NCBI GenBank assembly: GCA_003996215.1 | Contig: QJPP01000003.1 | Coordinates: 2,356,001 to 2,420,000 of the forward strand | Direction of reading: 5' to 3' | DNA length: 64,000 bases | DNA from: Jaltomata sinuosa | Lineage: Eukaryota; Streptophyta; Magnoliopsida; Solanales; Solanaceae | Part shown: piece by piece, positions 24,201-34,967 of the stretch | Numbering within the stretch: position 1 is the first letter of the stretch | How the letters are laid out: each line of letters opens with the position of its first letter | Made by a program: the position numbers and the translations under genes | The notes under the pieces: generated by a model | The model's database searches: none | What the model saw: only the letters and a program-made list of their open reading frames with translations | Told to the model about the DNA's origin: nothing

Positions 24201-27200
24201 ATAGAAAGGAATAGTATCAAAACATTTAAGCCTTCACAGAATGGAATAAATTTCATATAAAATGGAAGAACAGATTACATTTTACAGAAATTGGGAGTTC
24301 TCTATAACTATAATCTCTAAACTCACTCTTATCCCTATATCAACATAATAGTTTCTCCACATCAGTTTTTATACATTCAGATGCACCGGTAAGTAGATGT
24401 GACATTTTGGTGATTGAAGATGCTATAAGGGAACAAAGTAGACCTAAAATCACATGGAGATGTCTCAAAATACCTACAGCTTCTCAGAATCAATGCCGAC
24501 TAAGCTAAGTACAGAAACATAATGATATCCGAAAATGCATATAGACATACAATTAGTTGGAATTAAGGCTTAGTTGTTACTACACTAGCATCAAGTCCGG
24601 TGTTTAACACACGTCTTTTTAAAGTTTAAAGGAAAGGATTAGAAGATAAAAATTCAAACAAAATTTGGTGCAACTTGAAAGCTAGCAACAGAGAACCAAA
24701 AATAGTAACAGGTCATGGTTCTCAAACTGAAGTGTCACCTTACTATCAGTACGGCCTAAAATATTAGAATCAATCCTAAAGCAGTATTGAAATTGAAATT
24801 ACAAGAAGAGATTGTCTTGTGAAAACGTCTTGCAGTTAAAGAAGCATCCCTTTGTAGAGCAGTAACAATGAAATACCATAGCGAACAATTTTATCCTCAC
24901 AACCCTACAGGGGAAACATCCACAATCGAGAGCTAAGTAAATCTTACTAATAGATAACTTGGTTATGACATCTAATTGAAAAAAAAAAAGAGGTTAACTT
25001 GGGGTTGACACCGGAAGAATCACCGGGAACACACATAAATGTCCTAGCCACAGAGGTTCTTTACCAAAGGCAAATATACTCATCTAAGTTAACTTATATC
25101 CCATGCTTTTTGACTGCTAACTAGATCCTCACGATAAGTGATGCCAGATACAAATAGAAGTCAACATTCATCCAATAAAACTTACAGGGAAAAGGAGAGG
25201 ATCAGGACAAATAAAATGGAAACAAGATAAAATCTTATATCAAAATAACTTCTGCATATACAAACATTAAAGACTATCAGACAACTCAGCAACAATGTCT
25301 AGCCATAAAAATAAGTCGCAATTAAGCAGTAGTTGAAATGAATACACAGTTAGTGATCCCTACAACAATAGACAAGCATTCTCCAAACCATGAACTCAGT
25401 ATAAAAACAAGGATCTTCACATGGTCATCTAAAATGAGAAATGAGAAGAATGCAGTTAACCACTATTATGAGATAAAGAAAATTACTACGAGGCCATGAC
25501 AAACACATCTGTGTTTTAGCTGCCGAGCTTCACTAAACCCTAGATGACAAGAAGCATAAGAAATTAGAAAAACACCTCAACTGTAAATCAAAAGCAGATA
25601 ATGATAAAATTAGCAAAGATTAAAGCAAGCAAATATAGCAATAACAATAAGAATATAAAGCAACAAAGTCATAGATACAAAAAAGTTGTCTTAGATGAAT
25701 CTGAGCTACCTGCTCCGATGAGATTGAAACTTGATATTAAGGTCCGTGTGTGCTGAATATGAGATGCGCAAGTGGCAATGATTAACATGTTCGGGAAGCA
25801 GGTACCTGTGATAAAAAATGAAGGATTATACCCCAAAAATCTATATATGATATAGTAAAGCTAGGCATTAAGTATGTGATGTGGCACCTGTCCTAGGCCA
25901 CCATTGGTATTTATCTTTTTTCTTAATTTTTTGACCTTTTCCTCTTATATTTTCCTCAAAATAGTTGCTGAAAATAAAATCACTCTATTAATAAGTCTAT
26001 AATTTTGTACATTCATTGCTGAATTAAAAAGGGCAGGGCATTTGAGAATATTAACTCTTTCAGTTACTTTCCTGTTTTAAATTGTTCTATCTAGTTAAAA
26101 GTTTATTAGTTTAAGAAAAACTGAAACATTTACCAGAATTCCTATTATTGCTTAAAGACCATCTCTCCCTATATAGGGTTTTGCTAACCTACTACATGAA
26201 GGTAGTAGGTAAGCACGGTACCCACTTTTGATTTACCCAAAATAACCCCATTGTTCTCGACGGCTACCAACACAATCGTTGCCGCCTTAATCGCTATCAA
26301 AAATTTAAGAAACAAAATCTCTAACTGTGACACATTAGAGGATTTATCTTCATAGCTACCAAAATGGGTTGTTGCTTTAGCAGTAACAACAGACGACCAC
26401 TGGTTTCACCCTACCAGTTCATTAAAATTGAAAAGATGGCCGAAACAACGAATCATGGGTAGGGAGGGCGGAATAGGGGATCTGGAAGTTTGTCATCTGC
26501 ATAAAGCAGATGACACTATATGCAGATGACACTATAATCTTCTGTGAAAGTGAACCAGGTGAGTCATATAAGGGTGATGCTGGTTATTTTTTAAGCAATC
26601 TCAGGTCTAAAGGTGAACTGGAGAAAAAGCAACTTCTTCCCCATCAAAGAGGTAGCAAATATACAGACTTTGGCTGGCATTTTGGGGTGTGGGGTGGAAA
26701 AACTGCACACTATACTTGGTATGCCTTTGAGCAGCAGACATAAAGATATTGAAATATGGGATGGCATTGTAGAAAAAACTGAGAAAAGATTGGGTCAGTG
26801 GGAAGCTCAATACCTATCCTTGGGGAAGGGTCACCCTTATAAATTCTGTTCTAGACTCCCTACCTACCTATGTGACGTCTCTTTTCCCTATCCCTGTTAG
26901 TGTGACAAAAAAGTTGAATAAGCTAAGAAGAGAACTTTTGTGGAAAGGGAATAAGGAGAATGGAGGGTACAATCTGGTGAAATGGGAGGTGGCACAATTA
27001 AGCAAGACTCAGGGTGGGTTGGGCATCAGAAACTTGAAGATTCAGAACAACTGTCTTTTGATGAAATGGCTTTGGAGGTATAGTGAAGAAGAAATCACCT
27101 TATGGAAGGAGGTCATAGCTTACAAATTGTTTACACCAAAAAAGTAAAGATACAATACAATTCCATTTTACTTTATGTATGGAATTGGACCTATCTTCAA

Positions 27201-30019
27201 AGCATCTCTCATTTCTTTCCTTCCATATTGACCACCATATACATGATGGTATTAATCTCCACCATCTCTTTTGACTTTTACTTCCTCCCCTTTGCCCCAA
27301 ATATCATTTGTTCCTAATCCTATCTCTCCTCGTCTACCCACACATCCATCTCAACATCCTCATCTCCGCTACTTTCATCTTCTGGACGTGCGAGTTCTTG
27401 AGCGGTCAACACTCCACCCCTTACAACATAGGGGGTCTACTAACCACTTTATAAAACTTACCTTTCAGTCTTGGTGGCACATTCATTCTTATCACACAAG
27501 ACACCAGATGCGAGCCTCCATCTCATTCACCCACCCCGCTCCAATACGATGTGTAACATCATCGTCAATCTCCCTATTTCCTTGGATTATAGACCCAAGG
27601 TACTCGAGAGAAACGAAAATAATATCAACTTTGAAAATATAAGTGTCAATAATTCATATTAAAGGATAAAATATTAACAGTGGCTTAGAAGAAGAAAAGG
27701 CAAATAACATTCTAGGATTACATCCACCTAATTTTTAACTTAGTATTTGTTCTCTTTTCTGTTATTCTTTTATTTTTATGTTTTTTTAGTCATGTTCACA
27801 TATACTGTTTTAAGTGAGTTGTTTTCATATTTAAGCTAAGATGCTTTTCACATATGCTTTTTGTCATAGGATTTTAGGACCACTAGTTGATCAAACATAA
27901 AGTGAAGCAGGTTGAATAAATCCAAGGTATGTTCAAACAATGGACTAGGCATACTTTGGTATACTTCTCCCATCCAATGCCTCTCTAGCAGCAGATGCTG
28001 TCCCAACATCACTAAATTGAATCAATGCCTGTCAAAATGTAACAGAAACACATTAGCACTCTGCCATTTCATCCACCCAAAATCAAGAGAAAGCCAAAAC
28101 TCATTGGTCCACAGACATACCGACCTGAAAACCTGCAGCCTTTTCAAAAGTAGCGATCTTTTGAACAAAACCAAAGGCTGAAAATACCTGAGATGGGTTT
28201 TGGCCCATTAAAAGAAAATCAGTCAGAGAACAGTAATAAAGGAATATCAACAAGTACTATGTTTCCCAAAAACACGCTGAAGAAGAAACACAAAGAAACT
28301 AGATTGTGAGTGCAGAGCAACACCTGTATATGCAAGCCATAGAAAGGTTTATGACCGACATGATTACATATCCAGAATGTCTCCAACAAAAGATCTTAAA
28401 TAATGACCATCTGTGATTCAATCAACTTTAGTTAACACTGCCATCATCTAATGTTGTTATATGCGATGAAAGTTAAATAGTAAGTAATATTGAGCTCTTC
28501 TACATTCTGAACCATAGCCAGAGTTTCGGGCTAGAGAAAGCAGTAAAGGGGTCAAGAAACTGAAAGAGTGTCCCAGGAACAATCTGCTACGCTAAAGAAA
28601 ATATGTTCTAAAACAAGAAAAGAAAAGAAATATCATAAATTGCATTCCCTAATTTAACACAGAAACGTAACAATATTCTTCATAGAAATCCATTAGTTGT
28701 GGTTTTTTTTCTTGTTTCGGACTTGTCTTAAAATACAAAATTCTTGGGGGATCATATCGTGTTCAAAATTTTATTAATGATTATTGGATGAATACTTAAA
28801 TCTTCATAAGGCACGATTTCTGAACAGTCCATAAAGGCTGAATTAGCTTACTTGGAAATATTTCCTCTATACGGAGGAGAGGAAGTAACAAGACACTTAC
28901 CAAATGAATGACATCGATACTGACATCACCAGCTTCAACACCCTCGATAGTTACCAGCAAAACATTTCCTGGAACATCTCCAGGACTCTTATTATTGACA
29001 ATCTCATTCCTGTTAGAATACTGAATGTACACTGTCTTGCCGCGAACTTGAGCAGGCTCTGAAGATGAAGCATAATATGAAACCATATTGATTGCCTGAT
29101 TAAGGTCTGCCTGCAGTTGACAAATATGTACATTAGAGGGTAATAATAAGTGTCACTTAACACACTCATAAGGGAAGGCGTATATACAAAAGAATTGCTT
29201 TAGAAAAGAATCCCAGGAGTGTAACTAACCAATTTTAGCAGTCACTTATTCTACAATTACAATTTACAAATTCATTATGGGTGCTATCTATTGTTTCTTG
29301 TTCTTGTTCTTGTTCTTATACTATGCTAGTTCATAAACTGTTTTTGCTTTGAGCCGGGGGTCTATCAGAAACAGCCTCTCTACCTCGCCCCTGAGGTAGT
29401 GGTACAGACTGCGTACACTCTACCCCAGGACCCCACTGTGTGGGAATATACTGGGTATATTGTTGTTGTTGTCATTATGACAGCTCCAAACCATTCCAAT
29501 GCCAGTTTGAGCCCACCTCAACTAATCCGGTGGCCAGCGGGCAGTCCTACAAGTAAAAATTCTGGGGAACCTGCCCGGCTATAGGATATCTGTTCACACT
29601 CACACCACAATGATTTGGGGTTTGAGCTGAAATATCCCAACTTCAACAACATAGACATCTCTAGATAATTGAACTGTTGATGCATTAAATAATTGAACTC
29701 TAGATACTTCACATTTAACCGCAACACCAAAATGTAAGAACGGTTGGGCGAATTTTGCTAACAAAGAAACAGGATGACATTCGTTTTCCCTCTTAAGACA
29801 ATCAATCGTGATAATCAGAATTGAAAAACAACTTACGAATTCAACAAACGCTTGGTTGCGATTGGCCCCGACGTTGCACTTGGTGTTGACAATCTTACCA
29901 AAGGGCTTGCATAGCTCTACTAGCTCTTCATCGGTGCAATCCCATGGAAGATTCCGGAGGTGAAGAACTTTCGACGGTGTCTGCGTGTACCGGAACTGCT
30001 GTTGCCCGGATGTTGACAT
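21295..30019 (-). CDS. PTBP3: Polypyrimidine tract-binding protein homolog 3-like
   Basis: Ten exons on the minus strand: 29837-30019, 28901-29110, 28125-28187, 27955-28028, 25710-25805, 23543-23600, 23367-23471, 23190-23271, 21908-22020, 21295-21729. All phases join, giving 472 residues. The protein binds pyrimidine-rich RNA and, in the plant PTB family, regulates alternative splicing and mRNA fate in nucleus and cytoplasm. RRM1 is at about 17-92 (RNP2 VLHLRNLP, RNP1 NQAFVEF), RRM2 at about 110-195 (GFQALIQF) and RRM3 at about 243-322 (TQALIQYP). Residues 329-472 form a Pro/Gly/Ala/Ser-rich tail. Arabidopsis PTB3 is the closest relative I recall, and this tail is somewhat longer. Start: ATG followed by MSTSGQQQF. 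Introns 4, 5 and 8 are large, and two carry transposon DNA. Exon 3 uses an unusual donor (see findings). Confidence 0.93.
22674..23148. mobile_element. Fold-back element in intron 8 of the PTBP3-like gene
   Basis: About 475 bp with very long inverted arms. The left arm begins AGGCTTAATACCTAGCTAAC; the right arm read on the other strand begins AAACCTTAATACATAGCCAA. The similarity continues for more than 200 bp on each side (e.g. ATTTAGACACTCGAACTAAG against ATTTAGACGCTTGAACTAAG). It matches a Solanaceae MITE type with long terminal repeats, possibly Mutator-like. No target duplication could be fixed with confidence. It lies entirely within an intron (22021-23189) and should form a long hairpin in the pre-mRNA. 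Confidence 0.65.
23601..25709. other. Intron 5 of the PTBP3-like gene, nothing further seen
   Basis: A 2.1-kb AT-rich intron. I saw no coding frame, inverted-repeat element or structured RNA that I can support. Confidence 0.5.
26457..27125 (+). pseudogene. L1-type LINE reverse transcriptase fragment
   Basis: This lies inside intron 4 (25806-27954) of the PTBP3-like gene, antisense to it. Three successive frames at 26510-26743, 26613-26900 and 26872-27147 together resemble the part of plant L1 reverse transcriptase from the catalytic YADD box (YADDTIIFCE) through VNWRKSNFFP to the GGLGIRNLKIQN region. Two frame changes and loss of the 5' half make it dead. A short direct duplication (GCAGATGACACTATA twice, near 26503-26535) disrupts the YADD region. 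Its missing 3' end appears inverted just downstream (27126-27310). Confidence 0.82.
27126..27310 (-). pseudogene. Inverted 3'-coding piece of the same L1 family
   Basis: The minus strand encodes RWWRLIPSCIWWSIWKERNE and then RCFEDRSNSIHKVKWN and FWCKQF. That is the C-terminal end typical of plant L1-like polyproteins (IWWxIWKERNxRxFE). It abuts the end of the plus-strand reverse transcriptase piece, so the two are tail to tail. About 300 residues that normally lie between them are absent. Confidence 0.72.
27311..27615 (-). pseudogene. RTE-clade LINE fragment
   Basis: Read on the minus strand with several frame changes and stops, this contains LEYLGSIIQGNREIDDDVTH, RIGAGW, NSHVQKMKVAEMRMLRWMCG and RRDRIRN. 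These are hallmark phrases of the plant RTE LINE C-terminal region. It is a different LINE clade from the neighbouring L1 pieces, so intron 4 has taken at least two separate retroelement insertions. It is non-functional. Confidence 0.78.
29351..29472 (+). repeat. RTE LINE/SINE 3' tail in intron 1 of the PTBP3-like gene
   Basis: It starts GAGCCGGGGGTCTATCAGAA, continues ACTGCGTACACTCTACCCC and GACCCCACTGTGTGGG, and ends in (TTG)n. This is the best preserved copy of the tail in the window. It is antisense to the host gene and lies within intron 1 (29111-29836). Confidence 0.7.
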
Positions 30020-30920
30020 CGGCCGATTAGGGTTACGATTCCCACCGTCGGGCTCTCTTTTTTTTTTTAACGGAGTTTGAGAACTGGTTCGTTTCTTTAG
30101 GACTCCGAGAAGAGAAAAATAACTTGTGGTCACGTGTGTACGTTAGTGGTGCTGTATATTGATTTTGTAATCCCTTGAACTAAAAGGGTAATTAACCACA
30201 AATCTATTCTCTTAATTTTTCGTTTCTTTCGTAATTTATAAAGCTTTTAAATTAATTTTATGAGAAAATTTATTATATCATACATAGTCTGAATTTTATA
30301 AGTTAATTGACAATAATCTAATATTTTAAATGTGAGATTCAGCAATGAGCAAATACTAGACTCGAATCTAATAATATCTCATAATGCAATTTCCCAAAAA
30401 ATATATTGTTTACATAATTTTAATATATGAAAATAAAATCGTAACCTAAAAGAGTTATTTGCATAAATCAACCATCTTTTCTTATACTTCTAACATACAC
30501 TTTGTTATATTATTATTATTATTATTTTACAAAAAAAAATTACAACTATTCGGACAAAAAGAAATTTTAAATTAGTGGTGGAGATCAGATTTTTTATTGA
30601 AAGGTGTTAAAATATAAAGAAGTAAGGTCAGAATTTTTTACTAATGAAAGCAGAACGTCAATAGCATCATTAGAAACATTGATAAATATGTCTTTTTTTT
30701 ATATAAGGCACCAAGCAATCGCTCAAAAATTCATCATTATAAACATTTTTTTTTCATAATTTTTTAACCGAAGTTAAAAATAACACATGATTTAACAACA
30801 TAATCTAACCTATAATGCACCACATCAAAATAACCAAAAAATTCACTCCACAATTGTAATGTCAAATTCCATCTGAACAATAAGAATTTAAGAAAATATA
30901 GATGGTGGTGAAGAATGAAG
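30020..30920. other. Intergenic spacer between PTBP3-like gene and hAT element
   Basis: AT-rich DNA with a T-run and an (ATT)n tract near 30510. No gene or clear repeat element was recognised apart from the 5' leader and promoter of the PTBP3-like gene at its left edge. Confidence 0.5.
30027..30034 (-). promoter_or_regulatory. Telo-box in the leader of the PTBP3-like gene
   Basis: The minus strand carries AACCCTAA eight bases upstream of the start codon. Telo-boxes are common near starts of plant genes for translation and RNA handling. The motif is seen; its function is inferred. Confidence 0.35.
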
Positions 30921-30935
30921 TAAGAGTGGGCACCA

Positions 30936-31140
30936 GACCGGTACGGACCGGTACCATTCCGGTCCATTCCGGTACCGATATCGGTCCATACCGGTCCGGT
31001 ACGTACCGAAATGGACCGGAATGGACCGGTACCGGTACCGGAATGGACCTGAATTACCGATCCATACCGGCAAACCGATACCGGTTCGTACCGGTGAAAA
31101 ACCGATTCCGGTCCGATCCAGTCCGGTCCGGTCCGATCAA
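30936..31140. repeat. Left subterminal CCGG-palindrome array of the hAT element
   Basis: About 200 bp made of overlapping words such as ACCGGTACC, TTCCGGTCC, GGTCCGG and GAATGGACCGG, many of them palindromic. In hAT elements, subterminal repeats are where transposase binds. The high CpG density contrasts strongly with the surrounding DNA. Confidence 0.75.
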
Positions 31141-31286
31141 CGCGATTTTTTGATTATTTTTTTTTAATTGTTTAAAGTCGTTGGGTATCGGTTATTTCAG
31201 CCACCCAACGGCTATTTTAGCCCCCCACCCCCTAGCCCCCCAGCACCCCCTAGCACCCCCCAACAGCCCCCCTCCTATTTTTTCAT

Positions 31287-31294
31287 TATAAATA
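31287..31294 (+). promoter_or_regulatory. Putative TATA box of the hAT transposase
   Basis: TATAAATA follows a C-rich tract (CCCCCCACCCCC-type, 31200-31275) and lies about 315 bases upstream of the first transposase ATG at 31610. Position and sequence are compatible with a core promoter; nothing more is shown. Confidence 0.45.
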
Positions 31295-31609
31295 CCCCTT
31301 CCCCTTTTAATTTTTATTCATCCATTCAACTCTCATTCTCTCTCAATTTTCATCTCTTAATATTTACAAATTCTATAATTATTCTTATTATTTTGCAAGT
31401 GAAGTATAATTTGGTGAATTTTGGAGGAGCAATCTTCTTCAAATTTCAGTTATAATCGTCTGTTTTTACGACAGACGTTTGGTATATTCGTTCCACTCTT
31501 TAATTTTTTAATTTTTATTCTTGTTTATTAGTTGTGAATTTGTGAATTTGTGATTTGTGAACTTGTGATTTGTTTATTCTAATTTGCTAATTTTATATTT
31601 TATTATATT

Positions 31610-34083
31610 ATGGATCCATCTAAAAAAAATCCGGTAAAAAAGGTATTATTTCAAGAACAAAAAGTTATGTGAAGGGTAAAATAGGTAGTGGTTCTTCTAG
31701 TTCTTCTCTCCGCCCTGCTCTTCCTCAAATTAGATTTAATACAGATGAATTTACACATGTTAATGAAACTAATTTTTCATTTACTACGGATGACCCTATT
31801 CCCAACGAAGCTTATGAAAGAATGTATAATGATTTAGAAGATGAATTAAATGAAGAAGTAGAAATGCATGAGGATGATGATTTAGAAGAAACTGATACAC
31901 CGACTAGTCCCTTTATTGCCCCCGCCCCCACTATTCCCCAAGCTCCAACTCAGGATAATCCTCAAGTTAGAGCTGATCTTCCCCCTATTGCTCCAGTGAG
32001 GGGTAAGACCAAACCACAACGTCCTTTAAAATCAGCTGTGTGGAAATTTTATTTTTTTAAATGAAGAAAAAACTGTGTCTACGTGTCGTATTTGTAAACA
32101 AAGTTGGAAATATGTATCTGGTGCTAGTGGAGGTTCGACTGGGGGGTTAAAAACTCATTTGCTTAAGAAACATCCGAGAGAGTGGCAAGCATATCTAGCT
32201 AGTCAAGGTGATGCTGGCTCTAGCGTTGGACCTTCTGTTGGCGGGTCAAACATGATTCAAACTTCACTAAATCCTTCAAACCCTGCTGGTCATGTTTCAC
32301 AACGGCCCTATAATAGGGACCGTGATCGTGAAAATTTTGCTAAAATGGTTGTTGTTTGTGGTTTGCCTTTTAATTTTGGAGAACATGATGGTTTTGTAAG
32401 ATATATTCGGATACATTTTATCCCAGTTTTGAAGGTATTACAAGAAGCATGGTAAAAAGAGATATTTTTGAATTTTATGAAAAACATATGCAATATCTTC
32501 GTAAATATTTTTATATGATGGATTGTAGGGCTTCTATTACCACTGATATGGGTCGTAGTCCTAACGGATTTGATTATTTAACTGTTACTGCACATTGGAT
32601 TGATTATAAATGGATAATGCAAAAAAGAATTATCGCTTATAAAATTTGTGAACACAAAAAAACTGGTGCTTATATTTCTTCAAGTGTATTAAAAATTTTG
32701 CAACGTTTTTATCTTACTGATAAAGTGATTAGTATTACTTTAGATAATGCTTCTGCTAATTTAAATGCTATGACTATGCTAGAAACTAGACTTTGTCCAA
32801 TTAGTAAATATGTTTTTCATATCAAATGTGGTGCACATATATTAAATTTAGTTGTGAAAGATGGTATTAGGGTATTTGATAGTTGTATTGATAAAGTTGA
32901 AAATGCAATTTTTTGGATTTTTCATATGAATAATAATAGTAGAATTCAACAATATAAAGATTTTTGTAAATTGTGTGAAGTTCCATTTAGAAAAGTTCCA
33001 AAACATGTTAAAACTAGATGGAATTCTTTTTATGAAATGCTTGAAGTTGCTTATAAGTATAAAAAATCTATTACTATGATGTTTAATAGTCATAATGCTT
33101 ATCCTGATGATAAACTTGCGGACAGTGATTGGGATGCAGTAGAAGCACTTAAAGTCTTTTTAAAATCATTTTTTGATGCTACCAAAATTTTTTCTGAAAC
33201 ATATTATCCTACTATTAGTGAAATTTTAATACATATTTGGAATATTTCATGCATTTTTGCTATCTATAAACAAAATTCATATTTTAAAGATTCTATTGAA
33301 GCTATGATTAAAAAATTTAAAAAATATTATTTTCCTATTCCACAAATTTATTTAACTGCAATTCTTTTTAACCTGGAATATAAAGAAGTTGGTGCAAAAG
33401 CTTTAGTTAGAGAAATTTATACTAATTTAGATATTTCACCAGAAGAAACACCGGATTTAATAACATGTCAAGATAGTATTAAAATTTGGGCTAAGGAAAT
33501 GTATGACAAATATACTGTGACCTTAGAAAATCTTGATCATGTTCATGCCCCTCAAACTTCTACATCGAGATCAGGTGTCAATGGTAAAGCAAGATCACAA
33601 CTTGGTCTTGATTTTTCTAATAAGTGTGAATTTTCTAAGTATCTTGAACAGGGTGTTGATAATATTCCAACTACGGATGGCATATCACAGCTATTGGATT
33701 GGTGGAAATGTCGTGTAGAACTCTTTCCAAAACTTAGCAAGATGGTGAGAGACGTGCTAGTTATTCAAGGATTATCAGTTGCTTCGGAACAAGCTTTTAG
33801 CGCGGCAAGATTTCAAATTGGAGACCATAGATATTCCTTAGCAGAAGACAGTTTGGAGGTATCGGTGTTGTTTAGAGATTGGATCAACGCTGAGCGAAGA
33901 AACGTTGGAAGACCAAAGTTGCAAAAAGTAGCAGAACAAGCCATAGATAACCTCATTGGATTTGATAGTGATGATGACGCTGAACTTGAAGATCGTCAAG
34001 CAGCTTTACCAGGAATTGAGGTTGAAGAAGCTGAAACTTTACAAAGTTTAGAAGATAAATTTATAAATCTATACAACTATTAG
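31610..34083 (+). pseudogene. hAT transposase (RICESLEEPER-like), frameshifted
   Basis: The reading frame starts at ATG 31610 and changes frame three times: in an A-run near 31640, in a T-run near 32055 and around 32410-32425. The segments 31669-32064, 32075-32455 and 32449-34083 together cover a normal hAT transposase. There is an acidic, proline-rich N-terminal part, then a BED zinc finger (C-x2-C at 32084-32095 and H-x4-H at 32156-32173). The catalytic RNase-H-like domain follows (SITTDMGRSPNGFDYLTVTA; SITLDNASANLNAM), and the C-terminal hAT dimerisation region (LSVASEQAFSAARFQIGDHR) ends it. It would cut and paste the element. As read it cannot make a full protein unless the frame changes are sequencing errors in homopolymers. 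Confidence 0.85.
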
Positions 34084-34096
34084 TATTACATTCGAG

Positions 34097-34198
34097 GCTT
34101 AGTTGAAACAGAACCCTTCCTAGAAGGTGGCTGCGTAAATTAGGCGCGCTTAGTTGAAACAGAACCCTTCCTAGAAGGTGGCTGCGTAAATTAGGCGC
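34097..34198 (+). repeat. Perfect 51-bp tandem duplication
   Basis: Copies at 34097-34147 and 34148-34198 are identical over 51 bases, beginning GCTTAGTTGAAACAGAACCC and ending AAATTAGGCGC. They sit 13 bases after the transposase stop, inside the hAT element, and contain a TTCCTAGAAGG near-palindrome. Confidence 0.9.
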
Positions 34199-34750
34199 TT
34201 TACTAATAGTTGTAAATTGTAATATTAGTTTGAAATTTTGAATAAATTGATTTTTTTTTAATTTTTATCATTGTTTTATACTTTTATAGTTTTATACTTT
34301 TATTCATTGAAAACATAAACTAATAAATTGAAAACTTAAAAAAATAAACAACAAACTTATAAATTGAAAACTTTAAAAAATAAACTAAAACATAAACTAA
34401 TAGACTTCAAAACATAAACTTATAAATTGAAAACTTAAAAAAATAAAAAACTTTAAACAAACTAAAACATTTCAAATATATAACTTAGAAAACATATATA
34501 AACTATAAACTTAATCAAACTTCAATTAAAAGAAATAAAACTTATAAATTAAAAAACTTTAACAAACTAATAAACTTCAAATATAATTTATATAAGTTAT
34601 AAAATTTTAAATCATAATTAACTATTTAACTCTTAAGTTATAAATTATAAAAACTTTTAAGTTATAAGTTATCACTTGAAAATTAAGTTTGAAATTCAAA
34701 ATGTAATTCAAAACAAAAAAATTAGAAAAAAATAAAATTAAAAAAAAATC

Positions 34751-34947
34751 ATTCCGGTAAACCGGTCCGGCCCATTCCGGTACGATACCGGTCCATTCCG
34801 ATTGAAATCGGAATGGGATGGAATCCGGTACCCATACCGGTTGAACCGGTCCGGTTCATTCCGGTACCGATCACCATTCGGGTACTGGCCGTACCGGTCC
34901 GGTCCGGTAACAGTCTGTTCCGGTCCGGCCATTCCGATCCGGTCCGG
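34751..34947. repeat. Right subterminal CCGG-palindrome array of the hAT element
   Basis: About 200 bp of ACCGGTCCGG, ATTCCGGTAC and related words, matching the left array in composition and spacing style but not base for base. It ends a few bases before the right terminal inverted repeat. Confidence 0.75.
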
Positions 34948-34967
34948 CGGACACTCTTAAATGAAAG

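Larger units (their letters stand above)
30914..34967. mobile_element. hAT-superfamily DNA transposon, near complete
   Basis: The element proper is 30921-34959 (4039 bp). It starts TAAGAGTG and ends CACTCTTA (perfect 8-bp inverted ends, partly extended). The flanks are AATGAAG on the left (30914-30920) and AATGAAAG on the right (34960-34967): the 8-bp target duplication expected for hAT, with one A lost on the left. Inside the ends are two arrays rich in ACCGGT/GGTCCGG words, a TATA box at 31287, a frameshifted transposase (31610-34083) and a 51-bp tandem duplication at 34097-34198. The structure is that of an autonomous element that has only recently decayed. Confidence 0.85.
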
